Below the pieces are notes generated by a model. It saw only the letters and a program-made list of their open reading frames with translations, searched no databases and was not told where the DNA came from. Source: Distichodus sexfasciatus (Eukaryota; Chordata; Actinopteri; Characiformes; Distichodontidae). From it: a stretch of DNA of 64,000 nucleotides. Made by a program: the position numbers and the translations under genes. Positions 25,229 to 38,172 of this stretch are shown in pieces; the stretch's first letter is position 1, and every line of letters begins with the position of its first letter. Where the stretch lies: contig JAVGVS010000008.1 of the NCBI GenBank assembly GCA_032718565.1, forward strand, positions 5,638,327 to 5,702,326, in the 5' to 3' direction.

Positions 25229-26496
25229 CATTTACACAAATGAATCAATTTCAGCTGCATCCCACCCCCTCCAGTTTGACTATATTGCATTACAATATAT
25301 TGCATTGATGTGGCTAATGACCTCTAGACCTTAACCACTAAAAGTGTTAATCTCAGGCTGTAAGATTAGAGCAAAATGTCTTACCACATTATCTGAAAAA
25401 AAAAATCCCCATGAAATTTTAATCAGGACGATTTATGAAGTTTTAAGACTTCAGTTAAAAACTGCAGACATGCAGATTAATGAATTAAAGGGTCAAATTT
25501 ACATAAACCTTTTTGCATTTTCAATGTTTTATGTAATGCTTGAGTTTAAAGGTTTTTGTCTAAATGTTTGGTTTCAGCACCCAAAGATCACAATAAAGGT
25601 ATTTGCGTTTGTAATTTTATAAAATTAAAAAGTATCAAAAGTAAAATATTACACATAGGATTTAAAGTTTATGTTTCATGCACAATTAGATGAGTTTTGT
25701 CTGTCAACCAATGTTGCCACTAATGTATTTAAAATGTGTGAATCTTAAAACTCTCAGCTCAGGACGAAACACAAATCGCTTTTAACACAAACCCAGGTAT
25801 AGGATTGTAAAATTGTTATGCACATTAAAACTGCAGTATTTATAAATTCAACTTTTGTTTTTCATATTAACATTTTAAACTTCCATTAGGCCCAGGGCAG
25901 TTCCTGTTGTGGAGACCGAAGGAGGCAATTACCAAGAAAAAAATATTCATTTTGATTGAACAAGAAGTGTGTGATCAGTGGCTAAAATAAATTATGACAA
26001 ATAATCAAAAATGAAAAAGTTAAAGATAATCATTATTAAAATAATTTTCTATAAATGTAAAACTACTGTGATGCAGTAATTCTTTGATTATTGCCTGTAC
26101 ACCAACAAAAATTATGTAGTTACTTCAGCAATTACAATACTACAGCCATACATTGTGGGTAACTGTAGAAAGGTGCGTGTTACCCAAACGTTTATACAGG
26201 TCTTGTGTTCAGCTTCTGCATTATTTCCTTTATTGGAGATATACAGTATGTTGGCAAGTTAATATACTGTAAAAGTAATGTTGATAAACCAAATATAATC
26301 TAAAATATAATCACTATTTTCAGTAAATATAAACCATGTCGAAGCCACTCTTATAAGTGTCAGCTGTTTACTTGATGAGATACTTTGTTTAGAATGATCA
26401 TTTTAAGCTAATCATACTTCATCAATGTTGAAATTTCCAATAATTTAAGTGTAACAATATTTTTACACAAAGTTATTGGAATATCTGCTGATGTAA

Positions 26497-26572
26497 TAAT
26501 AATAATAATAATAATAATAATAGCAACAATAACAATAATAAATATTAATATTAATATTAAATAATGCATTTT
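26497..26572. repeat. (TAA)n microsatellite
   Basis: TAATAATAA repeated, passing into AACAAT and TTAATA variants. Confidence 0.92.
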
Positions 26573-27636
26573 ATTATAGTCTTTTATTTATAGGCGAGGA
26601 GCAACTAGGCTGAAGCCGAGAGCTCTGCCACTGATTCCAATGGTACCATTACAACTGTAGAATAACAATTTTTCTATTTGCACCCAGGAAAAAAAACACT
26701 TGAAGATGAACATTTAATGAACGTATCTGCACTACAACACTAAAACTTCTAAACGGGCTCCTTTTCAGACATGTAATAAACAGCAAGTTGCAATAATACA
26801 ATAATGAAGATTTTGCAATTTACCACGTGTATAATGAATAATAGTAACATCGCTCAATTTCAGTGCTTCCCCTGCCAGACTGCATTAGCTTGTAGTGTCG
26901 TCTCAGAATGCTTTGTTGGTGAAGAATGTAATACTTGCAGAGACAAATGCAAATATATGATCAAAAATAACATCAGACGAGTCAATGTGAATAAATATTC
27001 AGTAGTCTTGGACTCTGGCAGCAATATGTCTGCTTTCTTTATGTTATGGAAAAACAATCAGGGTTTATTATCTCTTTCTGTCTCTCCCTCTCTGTAATAC
27101 TCACTCAAGTGCATCTAAAGAACACGGCTCCCCGTTGAGCGTTTAAAACAAGTGTGTGTGTGTGTTTATATGACTGATGATGGAAGCTTTTATCGTTATC
27201 ATTAGTTTTCTCATAATTTCAAAGGAGTGCTCGACTAAACAGAAAGCTAGACTTAAGTTTATGACTCTCTTAATGTCTTTAAGTGACTTTTTGCTGCATG
27301 AGCAATGCAGGAAGGAACCTATAATAACCATGCCAATGGAGAAAATGGATAGAGGGCAAAATATGCTAAATACACTCAGCTGGCTTTTCATTGTTGATGT
27401 TGAAACTCTTTACCATATGTTTGCTGTCTTCTCTCCCTCCTCCTTCTTCCCCCCCACTCCCTCCCACTCCCACCTTGTTTATTTGGCAGCTTTTTTGTTG
27501 CACTAATTATCTGGAGCTCTAAAAACCACCAGAAAATGAATGAGAGAAAAGAGGGGGATTTAAAGTTCCACTATGAAAGCATTTGGCAGCAGCACAGCTT
27601 TTGTGACCTGAATTAAAATTCAATTGGCATTGTGTG

Positions 27637-27690
27637 TATGTTTGTGTGTGTGTGTGTGTGTGTGTATGTTTGTGTGTGTGTGTGTGTGTT
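27637..27690. repeat. (TG)n microsatellite
   Basis: TG dinucleotides with TATGTT interruptions. Confidence 0.93.
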
Positions 27691-27987
27691 TGACACTGCG
27701 TGTGCGAGCAGGCAAGTGTAAATATGTGCGCGTTTCATCGAGACAAATGATGAAGGACAGAGATGGATGGAGTCACTCAAAAGTCATGTGAGGGAGACGG
27801 AGGGAAGAAGAAACAGAAGTTAACAGACAAAAAACAGGACAGAAAAAACAAGGATGGAGAGAGAGAGAGAGAGAGAGAGAGTGAGAGAAATGGGGGTCAA
27901 ACGTGTGGAAAAAAGAAAGGCAAGAGGCCAAAGTGATTAAACAAACATGAAGATACAACACATGCAGAACATCATCTGAAGACCTGA

Positions 27988-27988
<1 letters not shown>

Positions 27989-28037
<49 letters not shown>
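27989..28037. repeat. (GT)n(GA)n compound microsatellite
   Basis: A pure GT run passes straight into a pure GA run. A separate GA run lies at 27855-27882. Confidence 0.95.
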
Positions 28038-28040
<3 letters not shown>

Positions 28041-28789
28041 AAGTGTGAATGAGAACGATAAAGGAGAGAGAGTGTTTCCTCTGTTTTATCATGTAGATAC
28101 GCATGTTCGAACTGTAGACTCAAGCCATATTAACCTTTAACCTTTACATCGATTACTGATGGACCCTGATACCACACACACACATACACACACACACACA
28201 AACGTTGAGGAGTGTGTTTACTGCCTTGGATATTGGGAGTTCTGAGGCTCTTATGGGGAATCAATAAAGTGGTTAGAAGTGGAGGAGATTGGAGCAGTGT
28301 AATGGTCTTAAGTGGCCATACTTGGAAGACTTTCTCTGTGGCTGACACACAAACACACACTCTCACACACTTGTCAGGTCAGCTCTGAATACTGACATCC
28401 TACAGCCCTTGAAACGCACCTTTCCATGCCTTTGCAAACCATACAAATTGGCTTGCTGCTGCTGCTATGACAACACACTTAAGTTAGCACCGACTCGGTA
28501 ACATTAAGTCTGAACTTAAATGACTTGTCCAACTCTCTCTCTCCTCTGTGACTACATCCACAGGGGTAACTCCAACAGCTGGCCAAAGTAGACCTTTTAA
28601 GTTCTGAGTGGAAATAGCATTGGCATGTTCCCGTACTGATAACAGCTAACAGAACGGCGGATTTGGCCAAGTGTTTTCTCCGGACGTTAAGGGCAAACAG
28701 ATGAGGCAAGAACAGAGACTATCAAAGAAGAAAAGTAACACATTAATCCAACACATTAATCCAACACAACTTACATGTACCTTCACTGA

Positions 28790-28900
28790 TTACAGCAACA
28801 GTCTCACTGGAGCAACTTGGCATTAAGGGCCTTGCTCAGGGGCTCAGTGGTGGTAGTGCTGGAGGTAGGATAGGGCTGGATTTGAACCCATGTAATAACA
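28790..28900 (-). mobile_element. Degenerate tRNA-derived SINE head
   Basis: TTAAGGGCCTTGCTCAGGGG and GGCTGGATTTGAACCCATGT are the complement of a SINE head with a clear B-box (GGGTTCAAATCC on the minus strand). The body is not recognisable. Confidence 0.5.
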
Positions 28901-28989
28901 TCTATGACACTCTGTAGCAGAAGAAACCAATTTGGATTTGTAGCTATTAGCTACAGTATGTTGGAACCTGATTTGAAATCCTTCTTATA

Positions 28990-29346
28990 GTTGGTTAGCG
29001 CTGCGGCCTCACAGCGAGAAGGTCCTGAGTTCGAACCCCGGGGACGGCTGTAGGGTCTTTCTGTGTGGAGTTTGCATGCTCTCCCCATGTTTTTGCGTGG
29101 GTTTCCTCCGGGCGCTCCGGTTTCCTCCCACAGTCCAAAGGAATGCTATATAGGTTAATTGGCGACTCTAAATTGGCCCCGTAAGGTGTGAATGTGTATG
29201 TGGCCGTGTGAGTGTGTGTGTGCCCTGCGGTGTGTTGGCGCCTACTCAGGGTTGTTCCCCGCCTTGTGCCCGAAAGTTCCCGGGATAGGCTCCGGTCCCC
29301 CCACGGCCCCAGTTAGGATGAAGCAGTTCAGATAATGAATAAATGA
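28990..29346 (+). mobile_element. tRNA-derived SINE, family B
   Basis: Full-length: A-box region GTTAGCGCTGCGGCCTCACA, B-box GAGTTCGAACCCCGG, body GTGTGGAGTTTGCATGCTCT, GGTTAATTGGCGACTCTAAA and GGGATAGGCTCCGGTCC, and an ATGAATAAATGAATG tail. The left flank and the head are repeated immediately after the tail (29347-29440). Confidence 0.88.
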
Positions 29347-29440
29347 ATGTTGGAACCTGACTTAAAATCCTGCTTATAGTTGGTTAGCGCTGCCGCCTCA
29401 CAGCGAGAAGCTTCTGGGTTAGATCCCTGCCTATATCAGT
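29347..29440 (+). repeat. Direct repeat of SINE flank plus head
   Basis: ATGTTGGAACCTGACTTAAA and the following GTTGGTTAGCGCTGCCGCCT and CAGCGAGAAG repeat 28957-29050, with a 390-base offset and a few changes. The SINE body is not repeated, so this is a truncated second unit. Confidence 0.8.
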
Positions 29441-29582
29441 GGTGGGGTTTTATCAGGTCAAAATTTAAGAATTGTGTTAGATTGGTTTACTCCATTGTGC
29501 CTTACATTCTTTTCCATCACATTGTTTTCTGTTCCATACAATGTATAAGACTAGATCTGAATATCTGCAATATATAATAATT

Positions 29583-29870
29583 AGAGGTCAACCAAGATGT
29601 TTTTTACTGGGCTGATACAGATACCGATTATTACCCATCAAGGAGACGATAACTGACTGATATTATGACGCGTTATATGTCTGCTGTAAAAAGAAAAATT
29701 GCTGACAAACTTTATATTACAAAATACTACAACAAACTTAATTTAAATGTATCATTTTGAGAACGTTTTTAACACAAAAAGTGCTGAGAGCTGATAGATT
29801 CTTTGTCAGAGTGTTGAGCGCCAGAGCACCTTCAGTGTCTTGATAGACTAATTGGTTGAAGCCTAAATAT
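29583..29870. mobile_element. hAT-like element fragment
   Basis: AGAGGTCAACCAAGATGTTT, then ACTGGGCTGATACAGATACC and GATTATTACCCATC resemble the AGGGGTCGACCGATA-type ends of fish non-autonomous hAT elements. No right end was identified. Confidence 0.4.
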
Positions 29871-29876
29871 TCGAGA

Positions 29877-30840
29877 TTAAATATTCTTTATTTATCACAT
29901 ACATAGTTATACATGTAAAACATGAAGTGAAATCTACCCTGAACAATCCTACCAAATTAGAGGTTAACAACAGGTTAATTTAAAGAAATCGTACGAACAT
30001 CTAAAAAACTAAAGTGTTAGAATAAAATGTATAAATGAAACAGTAGAAATGCAATGTGCCTTGTTGCTGAATGAACAAATACATAAACAGGTCTTTAATG
30101 GCAGGTGGGTGACAAGCGTATATGGACATATATGTAAGCGTAGATGTCTAAAACAGCAGGTTAGTGACAGGTAGGACGAGTTTACACGTTTTATACTAAA
30201 CAGGTGCACTGTAAGAAAAACTGGTTCTTCATTAGTGCTCTGGAGAACCTTTTTATGATGTAGAACCTTTGGAGAACTCTTTAAGTAACACCGTATATCA
30301 TTTTCAGTGCTTTGAAGAACACTTTATATTAAAGTAGGACTAAAGTAGGACTAATGACTACTGACTCTATGCCTAACCTACTGATGTACTTGTGGCTGTG
30401 AGTAGAAATCATTCTTACGGTGCAATTCTTAATTGTAAACAGATGATATCTGCCACTGCCTTTTAGAGAGATCAGTTATTGCAGTTCATATAAAGTAATT
30501 GATAACTTGCCTCTGATAACTTTCTTTTACCAAACTACATTTGAACAAATTGAACAAATTATTACATATTGCACATAATGAACACAGATACAAAGATACA
30601 AATACAATTTACACTAACCTCTTCGTGATCAGTGGTACTGCAAAGAACCAATGGGTAAAAAGGTCTTTGTAGAACCAAAAAAGGTTTCCGATGGGATCAC
30701 TGTGAAGATCCACTTTTGGTTCTGTTATTTTTAAGACTGTAGGAAGTAGTGGTGTTATGTCCTGGTTAAGAAGTCTTATGGCATGAGGACAGAAGCTCCT
30801 CCTGAGTCTCTCTCTCTTTTTGCCATAATGAATCATATGA
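29877..30840 (-). mobile_element. Degenerate non-LTR retrotransposon 3' part
   Basis: The left edge is the inverse of the 22229-22268 tail. The minus strand at 30740-30800 encodes FCPHAIRLLN, which resembles the C-terminal end of fish LINE reverse transcriptases (FxPxAIRLLN). Between them lie two AACC/GGTTCT-rich blocks (30205-30310 and 30640-30735) that probably belong to a separate inserted repeat. Heavily decayed. Confidence 0.4.
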
Positions 30841-31836
30841 ATAAAATAAAGTGCATGTTTCTAATGTATCTATAGGCAGTTTGACGATACTGGAAATACG
30901 TCAAATATATTTCTATATAGGATTAAGGGTTTGACAACTTGAGAAAACTTGTAAATTGACAATAGTTTTTTCTTAGCTAGTGTGCCATTGTGAACACACC
31001 ACAGCACAAATAAATGTGTTTGTATGTGACATGAAGATAAAAAAATATTTCATTACTTTCAGACAATGAAGGGCATTGACCACAATTAAAAGCAGCTGTT
31101 GCTGTTAATTAGGGGATGAGGTAAGATTTCTGATGTCAAATTATTGCTTTGCTCATTATTTGATCATTAATGATATTAAGTGTTGTTCAGCAATATATAG
31201 TAGTCATGACTACAAAACGAACATTTTAATGGTACAATTGTACATAATATGACGGAATGTGGGCAGTAGTTATTATATCATTGTTATAATATGACTTAAA
31301 TGTTTTAATTGCTAAATAAGAAACCATAAAATGGTAAGTACTGATTTTCTGTCTTTGTATCCATACTGTTTTATGACTTAAATATTTGGAAACTTCATGC
31401 TTCAACGTTTTAACTTCTTTCTTCATCACGCTCACTAACAGATAAACTCATTATATATTTACTGCGGTCACACATGGCACATATGACTGTAGATCTGTCT
31501 CTCAGTATTATCACTTTATGAACATCACACTCAGCATCAGAACAAATCAGCAGTTAAAGTTCATGATCTCACTGTGCAGGATTATGTGGTCATGTCCGGG
31601 AGGATGAGTAGTGTCCAAAACCATATATTCATAATTTAGTACATGAACATTACACTGATGCTCTACTACATCCGGTCAAAAATTGAAGTGTGTGAACTCT
31701 GGAACAGAGATGAAAGGTTCAAAGGTTATAATAGTGCATCAATAAGATAACAGCATAAATTAATTTTTTTAATTATTGTTCTACTATTTTAAGCATTATT
31801 TAAATAAAAAAGATGGTAAATTACACAAATGTCACG

Positions 31837-32195
31837 ATGGGGCCTATAGTTCCCTGCCAGACCACTAGTACCCTCCCTCTACTGTCTTGTTGTCCCCTGT
31901 AGTGTTCATGGTCCATTTGCTCTAATGTGCTTCACCTGTTTCTTCATATTTAAATCTGCCTCCCCTCTGACTGCCTTTTGCTTATGTTTTCCTCGCTGTT
32001 TGGTGTTTGTGCCGTTCAGCAGTAGCTGTGTTCAGGCAGGTTATTAATTTGGTTTGTTTCTTTCATTTGTTTGGTTCGGGGCACTTTTGCCTAACGACTG
32101 TGCTCTTGACTTTGTTTATTTTTGTTTTGCTTGTTAGTAGATAGTTTAAGTTAAATCTCACGTTTGAATTTTGCCTCGTCCATCAGCCTAGATGC
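31837..32195. repeat. Unclassified interspersed repeat
   Basis: GTCACGATGGGGCCTATAGT to CCTCGTCCATCAGCCTAGAT is a C/T-rich block that looks like a dispersed fish repeat. No terminal repeats or coding remnants identify it. Confidence 0.3.
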
Positions 32196-32356
32196 TGAAT
32201 AATTACAAAAAGAATAGTGTGAAATTATTGTAAAACTAACTGGCCGTTAAGATGGGTTTTTATAGTATCTAAGTATGTAATTAACAGTATGTGATTTGGG
32301 ATGTAGCAAGTTGTAGGGAGCTAACAAATAATCAGTCTATATTGATAGACTGATTC

Positions 32357-32790
32357 AAAATCATTAGGAGTGCACAATCTCACGATTCGATTGAATTCCA
32401 ATTCTTGGGCTTACGATACAAAAACGAGTCACGATTCATAGGCGATTTACAAGTCAATACACAGATGAATTCAATACTCAGATGTTTCCAGATTGCTATT
32501 TTGAGTTACTTTCCCCTGTGGCATATCAACAAAAAAAATCACACTGAATCAAATGTAGTTCACTAAATGTAATGTACGCACACTGACTGCATTTCCTTCC
32601 TGCTCACGTGAAGGAGGTCTATCTGGGTAGATTTTGACATTGCGCCGTCTATAGGACTGGCGAGCTGAACTTGTGTCTGGGAAAAAGTAAACTAGTGCCA
32701 TTACGTTAGCTGAAAAACAGGAATCGATTTTTAAATCGACAGAGAAAGAATCACAATTTGATTCGATTCAATTCGTCACACACCCAATAA
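32357..32790 (-). mobile_element. hAT-like non-autonomous transposon
   Basis: Left end TAGGAGTGCACAATCTCACG and right end TCGATTCAATTCGTCACACA plus CCCAATA form imperfect terminal inverted repeats containing CGATTCGA/TCGATTCAA. The internal part near 32470-32515 matches 13720-13780 in reverse orientation. The possible target duplication is weak. Confidence 0.6.
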
Positions 32791-32814
32791 TAATGTCACT
32801 TTATATTAAAGTAA

Positions 32815-33036
32815 ATGATAGTTTGTCATTGTGAACACACCACAGCACAGCACACAATGCACCACAATGAAATGTGACCTCTACATTTGACCTATCCGTG
32901 AAGAAGCAATGTGCGGTGCTTGGGGACGGTACCTTGCTCAAGTGTACCTTAGTGCCACCTTTACTGGTAGGGGACTTTAACTGGCAACCTTCCGATTACG
33001 AGGCCAACTCCCTAATTGTTACGTTGCCAACTGCAT
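32815..33036 (-). mobile_element. tRNA-derived SINE, family A
   Basis: Tail, core (GACCTATCCGTGAAGAAGCA) and part of the head (CCTAATTGTTACGTTGCCAA) are present; an internal deletion removes the GTGGGCAGC block. Confidence 0.78.
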
Positions 33037-34052
33037 CCTGCCCATATCGAACAGGAAGTCATGACATGGAGTGGGCGGACTGTAACACAGACCCTCCCTC
33101 TCCACCAGCCACTGCACGTACTACATCAGCCATACAATGCGTGTGTGTCCAGAGACAAAGCAGGAAAAACTTGATATGGTTGAAGAAGTGTGTGTGTGTG
33201 TTGCTGTCTGTCTAGGCTGATCTGTGTGTTTGCATTAACCTCTATGTCCTCTGTCTTCTCCCACAAGTCTACTGTTTCATACCCCACATTGTGTGCGTGT
33301 GTGTGTATTTGTGTGCATGCGTGTGTGAATTTGTGTACATGGAAACAAAACAGCACCAGAGATGGAGTGTGTGTGTGTGTGTATGTGTGTAGGTGTGTAA
33401 GAGAGTGAGTGATAAATATTTTATCCGCCGGTCACCCGTCTTTTGCTGATCAAATACACACTCATCCTGTTGAACAAGACGTTTTTCCTCAGCCAGCTCT
33501 TCCTTTCTCTCCTTGGACGTTTTCCGCCCCTTTCTTCTTCCTTCCCTTTTTCATTTGATCCCTTTTTCATTTTCTCGTCTCTCCCAGTCTCTATCAGTAT
33601 CCCTCCATCTGGCTCACTTTCATTTCAGCTTCACTCATCCTGACACCCCTCTCCCTCACTTTCTCTCATCCTGCACTCTCACCTCTGTCACTCACTCTTT
33701 CTCTTTCTCGTCTTTCCCCTCTCTCTCTCTCTCTCTCTCTCACGTTCTCTCATGATTGCTCTTGCCATGCCAAATCAATATGCCATTCTGGTTGGTGCTG
33801 ACATGGTGCTGACATGTGCCAATCATTCTGTGTATGTGTGTGTGTGTGTGTGTGTATCTAAAAGTTGGACATAAACTTACTACTACTACTCCTGCTAGAC
33901 ATAAAACACACAATATACAATCTTTATTGTTAATTGTCACATTTTCTTCACATATGCGCACACACACACACACATCTATTTTCTTTGCCTCTCTGTCACT
34001 TGTCACTCTTCTTTTTCTCACAGCTGTACATAATGAAAGTTTAATATCAGAG

Positions 34053-34100
34053 GGAGAGGGAGAGGGAGAGGGAGAGAGAGAGAGCGAGAGCGAGAGCGAT
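34053..34100. repeat. (GAGAGG)n / GA-rich repeat
   Basis: Four units of AGGGAG followed by GA dinucleotides and GAGAGC units. Confidence 0.9.
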
Positions 34101-34917
34101 ATAAAGCCCTGATGGACATGTGTTTTGGAAAGGACACAGTATGAAATCTTGAGCAGGGGATTTTAGAGAATAAAGGATAAAAAATGAGAGATGATGGTTT
34201 TTTAAAAAGTAAGAGAGAGACATGGAGATGGAGTGACAGACTACAAGATGGAGGGAACGACAGAGGTAGCGAATGAATTAGAGTGAAAGAAGTAATTATA
34301 TTTTGCTCTCACAGTGTGTGTAACAGCCACTATGTGTTAGCACCTCTCTCAGACATCACACACACACCATCTTAATTAAAAACTCAGAGCTCTTCATCAT
34401 CCCTCACTTTTGCACGTCCTCATTCAGTCGCTGTTCCACTACAACATTCACCATCACATTCATTCATCACGTTTACCACCCTCAAGCTTCTGTCCACTCT
34501 CATCTGTCTCTTGCTCCGGATGATCAGTGACAAAGAATATCGTGATATCCAGCAAAGATCACCTTTTCCCTAAGAAGCCCTGCTAACAGCCTGTAAAGTG
34601 ATGTGATTAGTGCTAATGTGATTAACTCTAATCTCATTCCACTACTTAGATGAACTGAGCCTGACCCCCAGCCTGGGTCTCTTGCTATTATTTGCATCTG
34701 TTGAGCTGTTTTTTTAAATTTACTTTCATCTTATTTGAGATTTAAGAGTGTAATTAAAGTAAACAAACACAGACATGACAATTATACGTTGGCCTTGAGA
34801 GCCCAATACAATTCAAAATAGAAAAAAAAAAAAACACTGCAAAGCAACAAAACATATTAACCAAGTTCAGAGCGTAAGATGCAAACACACTGCAGTTACA
34901 CACTCTCGTCAAAACGA

Positions 34918-35149
34918 TGGGGCAGTGGGTAGCCTGACCGTTAGAGAGTTTGGAACATGATAAGAAGGTCAACGGTTTGAATCCTGAACCGGTAAAGGTA
35001 CCACTGAGGTACTCCTGAGCAAGGTACCGTTTGCAAGCACTGCTACCTGGGTGCTGCCTATATTAGCTGCCCACTGCTCCTTCTTGGATGGGTCAAATGC
35101 AGAGGTCACATTTCGTTGTAGTGCAATGTGTACTGTTCACAATGACATG
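34918..35149 (+). mobile_element. tRNA-derived SINE, family A
   Basis: Full-length: head GGGGCAGTGGGTAGCCTGAC, B-box CGGTTTGAATCC, core TTGGATGGGTCAAATGCAGA, shortened tail ending TGTTCACAATGACATGG. Confidence 0.85.
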
Positions 35150-35156
35150 GGGATGG

Positions 35157-35272
35157 GGATGGTACCTTGCTCAAGAGTACCTCAGTGCTACCTTTACCGG
35201 TTCAGGATTCAAAGCGGCGACCTTCTGATCACGGGGTGAACACCCTGAGCGTTATGCTACCAGCTGTCCCCA
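35157..35272 (-). mobile_element. tRNA-derived SINE, family A, tail-truncated
   Basis: Head half only, facing the preceding copy: GGTACCTTGCTCAAGAGTAC through GATTCAAAGCGGCGACC to CAGCTGTCCCC. Forms an inverted pair with 34918-35149. Confidence 0.82.
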
Positions 35273-35550
35273 ATGTGACCAGAGGACTTTTTTCGGGGGA
35301 TCACATGCTTTTCGATTGTGTGGCAATAAACTGGTGGAAATCAGTGAGTGAAAAGTTCTATTTGAGAATGAAATGTTTTCAAAAAGCATGTGACCCATGA
35401 TGGAAACATAAAAGCCAAATGTACTGTACTTTGGTATGTCTTTGACATTACCAGCTCATTATCATTAGTCAGTGAAAATGGTCATATATTTTGTTTTTAG
35501 TTTCAGATGTGCATTTTTATTTTATTACACCAGTAAGTAAGAAGTTGGTT

Positions 35551-35803
35551 GGGGCAGCTGGTAGAGTAACGGTTAGGGCGTTTGCTCCCGTGCTTAGAAG
35601 GTCGCCAGTTCGAATGCCAGGACTGGTAAAAGTACCACTGAGGTACTCATCAGCAAGGTACTGTCCACAAGCAATGCTGACATAGGCACGGATGGTGCCC
35701 CTGTCAGCTGCCCACTGCTCCTTCACGGATGGATCAAATGCAGAGGTCATATTTTGTTGTGATGCACTGTGTGCTGCGCTGTGGTGTGTTCACACTCACT
35801 TAC
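35551..35803 (+). mobile_element. tRNA-derived SINE, family A
   Basis: Full-length: head GGGGCAGCTGGTAGAGTAAC, B-box CAGTTCGAATGCC, core TCACGGATGGATCAAATGCA, tail GTGTGCTGCGCTGTGGTGTG. Confidence 0.88.
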
Positions 35804-38122
35804 TAAGCCAGTTTTCTAGATCTCTGTTTGTGGAAGCCATTATTTAGGTTGAAGTCATTCAGCTCTAATTACAATATGAAAAACAACGTCGGTTTGGGTT
35901 TTTTTTTCACTTTTTCATGTAACAGTCATGATAAGGAAAAGCTGTTGGAAGTTATTTAGTATAGCACAATACTATTTCCCAAAACCCCTTGCTGTTATTT
36001 TCTCTCACTCAACCCCCTGCATGGTGTCTATCATTTTTCTGTCACACTGCCAGTCTTCCTCCAGCGGCTCTGCTTTTCTGGCCCCCCTCTATCTCTCCGT
36101 CTCACTCGCTCTTCTTTATTCACTCCTGTCATTTACATCTCTGTATCTTTCCAATTATCTCTCCATTTTGTCCTCTCTCTCTGCCACCCAGGTTCCGCAC
36201 CGCGATCGGACCGTATGTAAAATATCTAGCCTTATCCTTTTCTCTTTTATGGATTTCTCATTTCCCCTCGCTCCCCTTATCTCCTTGCATTGACCCCCAC
36301 CTTCGTCTACTTTCTCTCCCAACATCCCCCTGTCCAACTCTCCCAAGTTTCTCCCCCTCCCTTTCTCCCTTTCTCCCTCCTTTTTTCCCTGATAGTGGAA
36401 CATTTGATATTCTGGCTGCTGTTTCTGTCCGACTGGTTTGTTCCAAACTCTTACCAAGTCGGAACCCACCAGTAACAGAGAGTGGAGGTGCATGATAAAG
36501 ACAGATCAAATATGTACCTTAAACACACTGCGTATCAGAGGAACACACACACTCACACACACTCCTTCCGCCCATTTCAGGCTCTCCTTCTCTCGGCCTC
36601 CCTCTATTATTGTGCTGTGACGGCACATGCGCTTTACGAGACAGAAGAGAGAAACTGCAGCAATTAATGTTAATTAAAGTTGCTCCTTTTTTTCCGGTGT
36701 GTGTTTGGAAAGAGGAGAATTTGAGCTGTGTTCACGAGTCTTTTGGGGTCAGCCAAACATCAAGACTGCCTTTTCCAGCTCACTCAAGTCTCCCTCCAGC
36801 AATCCAACAGAACTGCTCCCTTGAGATGGGATATAACCCTGAGAGTGTGTGTGAGAGGTTCTTCAGAACTTTATAGGCTATGAAATAAATGTTTTTTTTG
36901 CAGTTGATTTTTAATACGTTGAGCGTTGGGAGACTCATCACTACCACAGTGATTATTCTCTCTCTCTCTCCCTCTCAGACTCGTGGGAAATAGGAATTGT
37001 GGGATTGAGGAGTAGTTCCGTTCAGAGTGATTAAACAAAAGAGACAGTGAGAGAAAACAAGGTCAGTCTTACATCTCTTTCTGACCAGCTCTTCTCTCTC
37101 CCCCTTGTTGTGCATGTTTTGGTTGTGTGTGTATGTGTGCGTGGGTGTGTATTAGCATTTATGTGTTGTCCGTGTGTGACCCCCAAAGGGTGAGTCACCT
37201 AAAATGGCACAGAAATTAAATTCAAATTGAATTCATTTATATTGTATGCTAATTTTTTTACTGCTCATGACTGGAAAGTTGCCAACACACACACACATAC
37301 TACCAGTCATGAGGGGCTCTCCAAAAACATCTCCAAACCCAGCTTGCGCTAAGGCAATTTAATAATTTAAATGTGAACACACACACACACACACCAGGCC
37401 CTTCAGTGAGCATGGACAGCCGATGCCGCTCTCTCTTCACCCTTTTTTCCAGCCATTTCTTTCATTTTCATTTCAGCCCACCACTCCGATCAAAAGCCCA
37501 AAGCCTCAGAGCCGAATCTCAGAGCGTAGGGCATAAACCCAGCTCTCCAGCCTCTCCTCGCCATCCGCTGAGGCAAAGTCCAAAATCCACAAGCGGCGAC
37601 CCGGCGAAACCGTGGCCAGATTCCCGCCAAGTCGTCGCCCGGCCGGGAGCTGGGGACATGCCTCCGCCTCCGCCTCCATCTCAGCCGGGCTGCTGAGCGA
37701 TCAGTCTCTTCTCCCGCAATCCCGACACTCATATATGCAGATGGAGGCGTTTGGGCTCTTGGGGGGCGCAGTCGCCTGAATTCTCGCTGGCTGGAAGGAA
37801 ACTACGAGGCATATTAGGAGCCCATCAAATATTCATGGAGATGAAATGGGAACTTTGGGAACTTTTACCTATGTGTTTATGCTAATGTTCCCCCGCATAC
37901 AGTATATGCGACGTAGGAGCGCACGCACACACACACACTCACACATACACACACACTCACATATACACACACAGCTTTTGGGGTGTTCATTGCTATGCAG
38001 TTTAAATGTCAGCAGGGAAAATGTGCCCTTTTTTGGACCTGGAGGTGGAAGGTGAAAATGAGCTTACTGTTCTAATAAAGACGGATACACTATTTGAAAC
38101 TGACGTGGTGTAGCAGATATTG

Positions 38123-38172
38123 TGTGTGTGTGTGTGTGTGTGTGTGAGTGTGTGTGTGAGTGTGTGTGTGTG
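38123..38172. repeat. (TG)n microsatellite
   Basis: TG dinucleotides with two GAG interruptions. Confidence 0.93.

Noticed and set aside
35989..36495. 168-codon plus-strand frame with hydrophobic runs
   Set aside because: Low-complexity C/T-rich sequence (Ser, Pro, Leu); overlapping open frames on both strands, no splice signals or family match.
36258..36509. Charged minus-strand frame (KGERE repeats)
   Set aside because: Complement of the same C/T-rich stretch.
37400..37760. GC-rich block with Arg/Pro-rich frames as a candidate efna3 exon 1
   Set aside because: No minus-strand YWNSSN code, no signal peptide ending in a suitable donor; the Arg-rich frame is a by-product of GGC/GGA repeats.
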